Shown: piece by piece, positions 47,858 to 58,831 of the stretch | How the letters are laid out: each line of letters begins with the position of its first letter | Position numbering within the stretch: the first letter of the stretch is position 1 | Origin: Ailanthus altissimus | Taxonomy: Eukaryota; Streptophyta; Magnoliopsida; Sapindales; Simaroubaceae | Direction of reading: 5' to 3' | DNA length: 64,000 nucleotides | Assembly: GCA_946807835.1 (NCBI GenBank) | Contig: OX327690.1 | Location: 7,164,501 to 7,228,500 of the forward strand | The notes under the pieces: generated by a model | What the model was told of the DNA's origin: nothing | Databases searched by the model: none | What the model saw: only the letters and a program-made list of their open reading frames with translations | Program-made: the position numbers and the translations under genes

Positions 47858-50800
47858 TTAACGATTAGAAATATTCCGCTAAAAATCTCTAATTTTATCT
47901 TATAGTGATAAGATTAGTAACTTATAAAGATAAAAAGTATATGAGCAACCCGTTAGTATACTTAATTAAGCACATAATCTATAAGGTACCAATAAATATT
48001 AAGACTTGCTTATAAATCTTAGAATTGTTCTAGATAATAAAGATATATAGATATATAATAGATCAATAAATAATAAAAAAGGTGTTTCTAATAATGTCTC
48101 TTGAGAAAAGATGGAAGATTATCATAAAAATATTAAGAATAATGTAAAAGTCAAATTATATATCCTAACCTATCTAATGATCATCAGTGAGAGCATATGC
48201 ACATGAGGTGTACAAGTAGTATAATGCTTCATTTTTATTTTTATTTTATATATCTATAACAAATATAGAGAATAATTCATAATAGAAAGTGTTTACATTA
48301 TTAAAAGGTTTATAATAATAAGAGTTACTATTCAAAGAACTTTAGCTTAGAAAAGATAAAACTCTTAGATACCTATTTACCGATAAATGACATTTCATAT
48401 GCAAATGATGTGTAGAAGTGTAGGGATATGAGATATCGCCAATCATTCTCACATCTGCAAGATGTTGCATAATTTAAGCAATACTAGAAAACGATGAAAT
48501 GAGAAGTACAACTGCACGTAGAAAATAGAGATTACCTGTACGTGGTAGCTGTTAGGACTTTTAAGTCACTTCACCATTCTAATAAAAGCCTTATGTTGTA
48601 TTGTTGTTATTTTATGCCACAAATAATTAGGCAAAATATATCGCTCTCTGTGTTAGACAGAGAGGGTTATCATACATACATTAAGAACAATTCCTCATGT
48701 TTATATGATAACGATAATATTTTGTTAACTAAATGTCAGTCAATTAAATGGCCTTTATATATGACATACAACGAGTAATGTATAAAAATGTCTAGGTGAA
48801 CAGAATAAATAATAATTCGAAAACTTTGAATAATGATAAATTGTGGCATAAGTGATTAGGTCAAGTAGCCATAAGATGACTATCTCGTCTGGATTAAGGA
48901 TGGTCAAATACTTGATCTGACTATAATACTTTGTCTAGTTTATGAATCCTGTATTCAAGGGAAGTTGATTAAATCCTTTTGTTGGTGTTAGACATCAAGC
49001 CACTGATTTATTAGAACTAATATATAGTGATGTATATGATCTAATGAATCATATTTCCATTAGGAAGTTTCAATACTTCGATGTCTTTATCGTGATTTGT
49101 TACGGTACAGACATGTGTTTCTAGAAAAACATAGGTCGACAATTTTGAAGTGTTCAAAGAATTTCGACTATAAGTAAATGAAATAATCCTAGAAGTATGT
49201 TAAGCACCTTTGATTAGATCGAGGCTGTTTATACATAAGCAGTAAATTCACGAATTATTTAAAAGAGAATGAGATTCTAGTTCAATATAGTTCTCCAGAT
49301 ACTCCTTAACATAAATATGTTTTGAAGTACAGAGAAATCGAACTTTATTAGATATAGTCCGATCGATATTAAGCTTTATCAATCTTCTAAAATATCTAAA
49401 AGGTTATACTCTAAAAATTGTTACTCATCTATTGAATAAAGTTCCTTCATAAATTGTTCTTTCTACTATATATGAGATATAGACTAGAAGGAAAGAGAAT
49501 CTTAAGTATGTTAAGATTTGGGGTTATTCTACTTGCATAAGAGTTGTGCAATAGTATATGCTTTGACTCAAGGGGTACAAGTATCAGTTCAAAGGATATC
49601 CAAAATGTTTCATGGGATATCAGTTTTATGAACCGAAAATGGAACTTAAAGATCAATTGAGTTAAATACCTTTAACACACTTTTTCGTAGGTCATATAAG
49701 GATATGAAGACTGCCTGTTAGGTATATTAGATACCTAAAAGGCATTTTTAATATTTTTCTTATTTGAAGAAAAAGGATCATATGACTTATAGTTAAACGA
49801 TATTAGACATCGTTTAAGGAAATTAACAATATACTAAGAAATTCAAAATTAACTTTAAGCATGACAATCAAGTCTATGACTTGGTTGTGATTCCTATAGG
49901 AATTGTTCTTCTTGGTTGTAAAAGAGTTTACGCACGGAAGTATAGGCCCAAAAAAAGGTAAGAATCTTTAAAAGCCCTATTGATGTAAAAAGTTACCCTC
50001 AACGGTCTAGAATCAATTATGAGGAAACCTTTCACCAATAAACATGTTAAAGTTAATTCGAATTTTTGTTAGATATTGTAGTATACTAAACTCTTCATTT
50101 TGATGAGGTAATCAGATAATCTAATTTCATTAAGAACGAAGAGAAAACATGTGTGTTCAGAAAATGTAGTAGGAGCATAAATTATCTTTCTAATTCTTTA
50201 TATATAAACATACTCGTCGTTAGTCGCAACGACAATAGTATATTACAAGTCAGTCAGTTAAGAGTTAACTGAGTAAGAACATCTTCATAAAAGATTTGGT
50301 AGATACTTCCTGTATACTAGGTATAAGATGTTATACAAATAAAGTTAGGAATTAGATAGGACTCTTTAAATCTTCGTACATAAACTAAGTCCTGAAAAGG
50401 TACAATTTTAATAACTATAAAATAGTTCATGTATCTTTTAGACATGAAGTTCATCTTTCTAAAAGGAATTGTCCTCAAGTAAAAAATAAAAAGTTTAGAG
50501 TGTCTAACATTTAATATACATCAGCCAGAGGTAGCTTGATGTATACCATGTTATGTACGAGACCTATATTATGATGGCTATAAGTGTTATGAGCCGACAT
50601 CAGTTTAATCTAGGTAATGACTATTGAATAGTCGTGAAACATATCCAAGTTATACATGAGATGTATGAAGGATAAGTTTCTAATTTATGGAGAAAGTTTC
50701 TTACAAATGAAAGGATACATAGAATCAAACCTCTAATCTGATCCGGATAATAGAGAATCTACATCTGATTATATATTTCTTCTCAACGGTATAAAAACTT

Positions 50801-51061
50801 GTAGCATAAGTGAAATTCAAATATCCACATTTGATTCTACCATAAAGATAGAATTTGTTGTAGCTTGAGAAGCCTGCAAAGGAATTTCTGTGGATATTCA
50901 AGTTAGTTGCAGAGCTCAGAATAAGTTTTAAGCTCAATGAATCCTATCACATTATAATGCAATGTCAACGGGATAACTGATCAAGCCGAGAAACCACATA
51001 ATTAAATATATCTTGGCTAATGGAGATGTATAAGACCATCTAGGAAAACATCCTTGCAGAT
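47858..51061 (+). pseudogene. Decayed copia gag-pol, copy 1
   Basis: It aligns along its length with 58730-62690. The end of the leader is at 47858-47948 and a gag start near 47949. A knuckle/protease remnant is at about 48410-48480. A segment at 48542-48778 matches 59880-60060 (RQ.(I/V)SL.VLD.EGYH). Integrase is at about 48840-49300, reverse transcriptase at about 49980-50350 (SR.NYEET), and RNase H at about 50740-51060. Stops and shifts are frequent in every domain. The match breaks at 51061 inside RNase H (after the ATA.CGGA word), where LTR-interior sequence begins. It is older or faster-decayed than copy 2. Confidence 0.75.
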
Positions 51062-51589
51062 TATAGCGGACCAGGATCTTAGAGATTGTATAGGCATACA
51101 GGTATTCAGTTAGGACTGAGTACTGAACAGACTCATGAGGACCCCCAGACATCCTATATTGCTGTCAATGGAAGGTCTTCTCGAGTTGAGTAGTATTTGT
51201 GGTCTTTTGACTTGAGCGCCACGGTGGGCTTGTGAGAGATCCACCATGCTTTGGTTTCACGCATGTCAGAGATCTTTCATGGTCTAACCGTTGGGTGTCG
51301 CTGGGTATAGTCAAATGCTCATGGAGTCCGATGTGTGTAGATATGAGATTCATCAGCTCTCATAGAGAGTAATATATCTAGACGCTACAAGATAGTATCT
51401 CATGAAAGTCTTATGGCCATAAGCAATTAACCCGAAAAGGTGTTTCTATCGGGTTAAACAATAGGGCAAAGAGTTTGCTCTTATTGTACAATTGAGATAC
51501 CATTTTGGAGATAGATTTATGGATGAGTATATGGGGATTTGACGGTGTGGATATATATCCACGTACATCCAAGATATATATGATGAAAG
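51062..51589 (+). repeat. Middle copia LTR, first segment (start missing)
   Basis: It begins at ACCAGGATCTTAGAG, which corresponds to 63218 in the last LTR, so about 430 bp of LTR start are missing. It continues in register to GATGAAAG, where a solo LTR is inserted, and resumes at 53995. Confidence 0.82.
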
Positions 51590-53989
51590 TGTTGGGATTT
51601 GTGCTTACGTGCCCTCCCATTTTGTATAAATATATAATGATAGTATTTATACAATTATTATTTCTAATAAAATCGTTAATATTAATTATTATTAAATGGT
51701 AAGATGCTTGTAATGTTTCAGACATTGTATGATCTGAAAGAGTTCAGATCTGGTCTAAAAGAGTTTAGATCAGTGCTAAGAGTTAGCAACGCTAATAGTT
51801 ATAAATACTAAGAGTTAGTAGTACTAAGAGTTAGTGATGCTAAGAGTTAGCATGTTTATATAGTTAGCGAAATCTAAAGAGTTAGAGCCTTGTCTGAAAT
51901 AGAACAATAACCTGAGAATATATTAGTAATGACGTAGCTGCAAGGAGTTGCAGATGGTGCTAGAAAATATCATTATACAAGTATGTTCTCAAACACAATA
52001 TTCCTGATCTAATTTCATCGATGTGGGTCTACCGGTGGAACCCATTAATATAAATTAGTGTATGTCTATATCTAGATGGTCCAGATGGTTAGTCTTAGCA
52101 AATCATGAGCTTAGTATGAAGCTTGATAGAGATGCAGGTATTGAGTAAGGACTGGATATTGAACAGACTCACGAAGACATCCAATAGACATCTCATAAAG
52201 CCGTTAATGGAAGGTCTTCCGAGTTAAATAGTATTTGTGGTCCTTTGACCTGAGCGCCACGGTGGACTTATAAGTGATCCACCATGCTTTGGTTCCACAC
52301 ATGTCAGAAACCTTTTATGGTTTGACCGCTGGGTGTCGCTGGGTATGGTCTGATGCTTATGGAGTCCGGTGTGCGTAGATATGGGATCCATCAGCTCATA
52401 TGAGTGGGTTGTATATTCTGATGCTCTGATATTGTATTTCAGAAAGTCTTGTGGCCGCAAGCATAAACCTCAAAAAATATATTCCGAAGGAATAAATAAT
52501 ATTACAAAAGTGTTTGTAGATATTGTTCTATGAAATATAAATCTGGAGATAAGTTCATAGTTGAGCAAATAGAGATTTGACGGTGATAATCTATATCTCT
52601 GCTCTTTAAGGATATAATTGATGGAGGGATTATACGAATATGTAATAACCTTAACTTGCATGGTCTAACACGCTGATTTGTAATATCCGTAACGTGTATG
52701 TAAGGCATCGTTCACGGATGTATGGAGGAGCTTTATATGAAAAATTAAGTGTGGACCTAGAGAGTCTCACAATATGAAGTGTACTCATTGCGCACTGGGG
52801 TAGCGGATTGGATTGAATTATTCGATCCAATAAATTTTAGCAAAATAGAATAATTGTTTCGGGATCTCTCGAGATGTACATTTGTCAAGACTTAATTGTT
52901 AAGTAAATCACTCAATTAATTAACAAGGGTTGTTAATTAATAGAATATTGACAAATGACAAGACTTGTTCCATGATTTGATTTTACCATTTAACTTTGGT
53001 AGTAAAAATTAGTAAGGTAAAAAGTAATTATTCAAAATTGTTTTGAATAATTAAATTATATATTATTAGATAATATTATAATATATATAGATCATAGCAT
53101 TGTATTTTAATATAATGAGGGGCCTAGATGTTGGCCATTTAATTACCCATTATAATTATATTTGTTAGGTAAAGATTAATTTAGGTGATCATTATTCTAG
53201 TGTTTGGTTAAATTAATTCTAAGTGGGAGACCAACAATAAAATTGGTGGAGCACTTCCTTTTATTTAATTAAAGTATTGAATAAACAAAATGGATTTTGG
53301 CAAACCAATTGATTCATTCAATCAATTCTTGGAGAAGAATTTGGCAATGGCAAAGGAAGTGAGGTAAGAGAGAGTTTTGAGTTTTGTTCTTTCAAGTGTT
53401 GAAAAAATAAACAAATTTCTCTTCATCTCTTTTTTTAATGGATAGCTAAAATGAATGAAATGAAAATTGAGAAAAAGATAATTATTTTAAAAAGAGTTGT
53501 TCAAAATAATTATCATATTAAAATTATTTCTAAAAATTATACAAGAGTTGTATGTTAAATATTTCTAATTAATACAAGAGTTGTATAGAAAATATTTACT
53601 ATCTCTATTTAAGAAACAAACTTGTATTCAAAAGAGTTTGAATACATGTTGCTAAAAATTCTAAAACTAAGCTATCATTCTAGCTCTTTAATCCCACCAA
53701 AAGTTATGGACTAGAATTGTTCAACAATACACTTCAAGGTGAGCTCTTCACATGGATTGTTGAAGGACTTGAAGAATTTGTAAAGCTACCTTCATTAGGT
53801 AAGTATTTTACATTATATTATTGACACAATTGTTCATCATATTTATAATTTTATAATTGTTATACTTATGCATATATGTGATATATGTTGAAATTGTTAA
53901 AATGGGTGTATTTGTAACATGCTTCCGCTACATATAGTAATTTTTGAAATTACGTATACACTCTTATGTCACACACTCGATATCCAATA
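51590..53989 (+). repeat. Copia solo LTR inserted in an LTR, target duplication GAAAG
   Basis: It starts TGTTGGGATTTGTGC and ends TATCCAATA, a degenerate form of the expected CCCAACA. It is 2400 bp. The flanks are GAAAG at 51585-51589 and 53990-53994. It has diverged from the host LTR but shares its plan, including ACGTGCCCTCCC, AAGAGTTAG repeats, and the TGGTCTAACACGCTGATTTGT segment (52660). It has no internal region. TATA and R-region details were not resolved. Confidence 0.85.
51780..51870 (+). repeat. Short tandem CTAAGAGTTAG repeats in the solo LTR
   Basis: Five near copies of GCTAAGAGTTAG or ACTAAGAGTTAG lie within 90 bp. The related LTRs at 47328 and 62789 have one copy in this position (GCTAAGAGTTAGTAAATATT), so the word has expanded in the solo LTR. 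Confidence 0.7.
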
Positions 53990-53994
53990 GAAAG

Positions 53995-55102
53995 GACTAT
54001 ACGTATACGTTATAACCTCAACTTCTATGGTTCAACGCGCTAATTTGTAATATTCGTGACGTATGCGTGGGTATGGCTCACGGACTTATGGAATAGTTCC
54101 ATTTGACGAATCGGGCATGGACCTAGGGAGTCCCGTGATATGGAGTGTACTCATTGTGCACTGGAGCAGAGTACTAGATTAAATTGTTTAATCTAATAAT
54201 ATCCAACGTAACCACGAAAATGCGTGCATGTGTGTATTTAAGTGTTAAATATAACAATTAGTTAATAATTATTATTCACTAATTGTAAAGTGACACGTGA
54301 CGTATTGTAAACCCTCGGTTAAGTTTACTCCAGTGTGGGATTTGGTAAACCCTGTTAAGAGATATACTTAGTAACTATTTATGGGGGGTAAAATGATCAT
54401 TTTATACTTTAATTATTTAAATATTAAATAATCAAATATCTCTAATATTATATATTATTTTATAATATTTTATTTATAATAATATAATATATATAATGCA
54501 TGATAGTTGTAATGCATTATATATATAATATTATTATTTTCTTTTTATATTATTATTTTTTTCACCTATGGTATTTATATTATTATTATATTGTGATAAT
54601 ATTATTTTATTGATTACAAGAGATATATGTGTGTGAATTTGAGGAAACGGAAACAAAGAGAAAAAATTGAAGAAGTGTTTAGTGTTATTTCTTTACATTT
54701 CCCTTTTTGCTCTTTAACGGTAAGAGAAACAATTGTTGTTTATATTTCTTCTCTTCATCACTGAGAGAAAGAAAGAGCAAAAGGTTTAACCGGCGATTTG
54801 AGATTAAAGAGTTAATTCTATGTTGGGTTCAGGAGTTGTTGTTCTAGATTATCAAGTCCATTAAATTGATAACTAGAACTAACAAGTATAACTCTAGATG
54901 GACTCCGAATGAATACGTGTAAAACGTTACACGTACTGATAATTTCTCAATTTTATCATTTATATATTAATTTGATTAATATATGATTAGTATGTTAATT
55001 GTATATTTTATAATTCCGTTGCGTTAAAATATATATTAGATGCATATTTTACAATAAGCACACTAGCACATGCATACACCTGTACACAGTTGATGCCCTT
55101 TA
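53995..55102 (+). repeat. Middle copia LTR, second segment
   Basis: It continues the LTR after the solo insertion (GACTATACGTATACG, matching 63748) and runs to about 55102 (GCCCTTTA). It ends just before the primer site. Positions 53995-54250 match the last 255 bp of the window closely. The joined LTR, with its missing start added by comparison, would be about 2.07 kb. Confidence 0.8.
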
Positions 55103-55107
55103 AAGTT

Positions 55108-55119
55108 TGGTATCAGAGC
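55108..55119 (+). promoter_or_regulatory. Copia primer-binding site
   Basis: TGGTATCAGAGC is the standard complement of the initiator methionine tRNA 3' end. It lies about 5 bp after the LTR end and marks the start of the internal region of copy 2. Confidence 0.9.
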
Positions 55120-55724
55120 CGATTCTGTGAAAATTGGGTGTTGTTTAAGTGGACGGAATGAAAAAGACCCAGTGTAAATGGCGCATTTCAAGTGTTGAAA
55201 TGGGTATGCTAAAAGGGTACACTGGGCGCTACAGCGCTGGTAGTCGTCGCCGCAGCGCTGGGACTGTTCACTTAAATAGTGCTAATGAACAGTAATTGTT
55301 ACTGTTCACATACTACAGTATTTTTGAACAGTGCTTCAAAATTAATTTTGCATGTGTAGGATTTATGAGATGCAGTGATAAGAGTTATCGGTCTGCATTA
55401 TAAACCGGGATCAATTTTTTATATTAAGAGTCACAATGGAAACCCTACTGGTGAGGGTTAATTGTGTTGATATAGAAATATTTATTAATTGAGAATTACC
55501 TCCTCATGAGATGGGGATCTATTAAACTCCAAAATCTCTCTTAATTAGATTAAATTATATAATATTATGAGATAATATTCTATATTGATTCGTCTTGTCA
55601 ATACGGTGTTAAACGAGTCACGTCGGCCGTTTTCTAATATTGCTACAACATAAGGGACTTGGTCGGTTAGGTTTGGACTATATCGGTTAAACATGAGATT
55701 AGGCAAATATATGTAAACATATTG
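55120..55724 (+). other. Copia leader, first part
   Basis: Untranslated leader of copy 2 with a short GC-rich patch (GCGCTACAGCGCTGG near 55227 and a similar CGCAGCGCTGGG near 55251). It also has the first of four AATATTGCTACAAC words (55636). It is interrupted by a gypsy solo LTR. Confidence 0.6.
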
Positions 55725-58397
55725 TGTAGTAACCAGTATTCATGACTGGTAAGAATAAGTATTTATATATGTATAAATATACGTATTTTATTTGTATGTT
55801 GGTGATACTTGATTTATATATTGTTATTAGTAGTGTTTGTATAGGTTAAGGTCATACTATTAGCATTGGGTTTAATTGCAAGACTTTAGATTTATTTTAG
55901 GGACCAAATTGTAATACTTTGAAAGTTTTGGGGGTAAATTCATAAATACCAAAAATTAGCCACTTAGTATACAAATACACTTTTAAAACCCTAATTCTCT
56001 CATTTTGGTCGAGCTACCTCTTTTAGAGAGAGAGAAGAGAGAAAAAGAGGGGAGAGAAAGAGAAGAAGGAGAAGAAAAAGGAGAAGAAATTAGAATTTTG
56101 GATTTTAAGAGGTATATCATAACTATTTCTCAATTTATTGGTGTTAACTATGTTAATTTCTTTAAGTTTTGATTTCTGGAAATATGTATAATTGAGGATT
56201 TGATGTGTATTTCGTATGATATTTTGAGAATTGATGATGATCTATAAGATAGTTTGATAAATCATGATGGATTGTAGAATTTCTGCTTGATAATCTCTTG
56301 ATCCAAGAATTTTATAAATTGTTGTGATTCGATTCTGGTTTTGAATTTTGATTATATGACATTAGACATGTTTAGGATCATCTGAGACTTTGAATCGGTT
56401 CAAAATTCCAGAAATTGAATATTTTGTGAATTTACCAAAATGACCCTGAAATTTTGGAAATTTCCTATGTGAACAGTATGATACAGTGAAAAATAATTTT
56501 TGTCCTACTGAATGATCTTCAAAAATTACAAATTTTTGGAATATGATAATTTTATATGTCTAATATGATATACTCGGAATTGAGAATTTAGATCAATGTG
56601 GTTGAAGTGTTATGACTTTCTAAAGTGTATCAGCTCATTACAGTATTTGATTAACAGATTTTTAAAGCTATGGAATAAAATAGTTTTAAAATATTTTTGA
56701 CAGTGATTTGGAAGTAAAATATTTATCATGGACTGAGATATGTGTTAAGAGTAATTATGTGGTAGTTTTATAATTTTTGAGTTAGTATATGATTTTATAT
56801 AATTAAGAGATTGAATACTGTTCAGTAAGTATCTTGATCTTGTCAGGTTAGTAGTTTGGATTCGATGGTATGTATGGAATGGATTGTGTATGAATTTTGA
56901 TATAATATTCATATATAAGAAGGATATATGAGTCAAGAATGATATATTCTGATTTCGGAGTAATTGGACGTCATTTGATATATTAGAAAATTTTGTTAAG
57001 TGTAAGTGGTCAGAATGACAGGTTTTGAGAAACCAAGTATTTAGACCAATTTGATGTGATAAATGCATTGTGTATAATTTTGTAAGCTATTTAAAGTATT
57101 TTGTGTGAATTGTGAGGCTTATTAAAGGATTAATCTCCATTGATAGGTTAGGGAGATTTAAGCCTTGTAGCTGAAAGTGTTAAGAGGTAAGTATACTAGA
57201 CTTTTTACTGGAATCACAATAAACATAGTAAGTGTTATGAATGATTTTGTAAATGTGGTTAAGTATATGTTTATGAATGTGAGCATTGACATTGAGCATG
57301 GACATACATGTGTTTTTTGAAAGTGAGCTTTCAAAAAAAGATATGTTTAACAAAGAAAGCTTTTGAAGTGTAATATGTCCATGAGAAATATTTTATGTTT
57401 TGAGGGTACTTGAACTCACTGTTAACTTAGTAGGCATTTTATGTGATTTGTGGAGCCTTTATGTGTGGCCTTTCCTTCGGGATTGGTATATGTTATGTGT
57501 TCCGTATGTAGGGAGGATCCTATTGGTACCTAAAGGAAGTGTGAGTCATCACATTCGTGTGGTGGCGTATTGGTGCATGTGAGAGGACTTACCGATGATC
57601 AAGGTGAGGGTTTGGCTTTTACCTTCGGGCATGAGCATTATATATGTGTAATTTCAAGACCTCACTTGTACTATTCTTCTCATACGGTATGTCACCTACG
57701 AGTGACATTTGGCTCATTATGTGATATGTGATATGTAAGTCCTACTAAGTAGTAGTTGAGTGATGGTATTCCTATTATGTGTTTTGAAAGAATGTGTAAG
57801 CGCTTACATGATATGTGATTTGATAAGATTATGATTTTGATTGATCACAGCATATCATATATATGCATTGTGTACATATATGTATTTGTATTTGATATAT
57901 GAAAAATTAGTATGCTTACTGAGTTTTATACTCATTATAGTTTATGGTGATTTCAGGTAAATAAGGTACATGTGTGCTTAGCGAATTTGGCAAGGCTTCT
58001 GCTGTTCCTTGAGTTCCCTAAGTTGTTAGGTTGCTAAGTGTTTCATTTGGGGACACGTGGGATAAGATATTTGATTTGTCCCTATTGAATAAATACTTAT
58101 GTATTATTTTATTGTGTGTGGTTGGATTTAGTTTAAGTTTCACCAAATGTAGTAATAGATTGATTTTAAGTAAGAATTTGCAATGAATATATTCTGGGCT
58201 TCCGGTAACAAAGTTGCTACTGGTGACGTAGTAGAGTGTTAATCTCTGAGAAAACTCTGCGTATCTCTGGTTTACTAATTGTCCCAGTCATAATTCAATT
58301 GCTATAATTCTGAAAGAAATTAAAATGAATGTTTAAGTATTATTGAATGAATGTAAGTGATGTCGTATGTCAGATCTTTTGGGTCTGGGGCGTGACA
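55725..58397 (+). repeat. Gypsy solo LTR in the copia leader, target duplication TATTG
   Basis: It begins TGTAGTAACC and ends GGGGCGTGACA. It is 2673 bp and the same family as the minus-strand LTRs at 31672 and 38036. Exact 5-bp duplications TATTG flank it (55720-55724 and 58398-58402). No internal sequence remains, so it came from LTR-LTR recombination. The frames at 56745, 57400 and 58347 are not genes. Confidence 0.92.
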
Positions 58398-58831
58398 TAT
58401 TGCCTAATATTGCTACAACGTGAGGGTAATATCAGTAACATATATTTGATAATTGACAAGTTAATCTGGAATATACTTATGCAATATTGTTACGGTGTGA
58501 GGATAAGGTGTATTCAGGATCAAGAAGTAAGGGTTGCATAAGATGCAATTGGCAAATGTTGTCTACCTGTTGGGTTTACAAAGGCCAATATTGCTACAAC
58601 GTGAGGCTTGAGTAAATTCCAATGAGACCTACTTCCCGCTGTATAGTTTAAATGAGTTTAAACTATCGTATTCTCGTTTGAGAGATTATCGAGATTATGT
58701 AAAGTAGTGGGAGGGCGTTTTAAATTGGAAAATATATAAATGTTATACCCATGATTTAAAACGTTATATTAGCAATTTAACAAATTCCACTGACATCTCT
58801 TATTTGTTTTGTTTATGTTAGATTTGATCTG
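58398..58831 (+). other. Copia leader, second part, with repeated AATATTGCTACAACGTGAG words
   Basis: Leader between the solo LTR and the gag start. It has AATATTGCTACAACGTGAG at 58406 and 58587 and a weaker copy at 58483. No frame of note is present. Confidence 0.6.

Noticed and set aside
51165..52460. Two similar minus-strand frames of 62-78 codons (51165-51353, 52224-52460) and another at 63313-63501
   Set aside because: They recur only because the LTR sequence recurs. They are LTR-internal, with no independent coding signal.
56745..58541. Several frames of 60-107 codons
   Set aside because: They lie wholly within the gypsy solo LTR (up to 58397) or leader, and similar frames do not persist in the other LTR copies.
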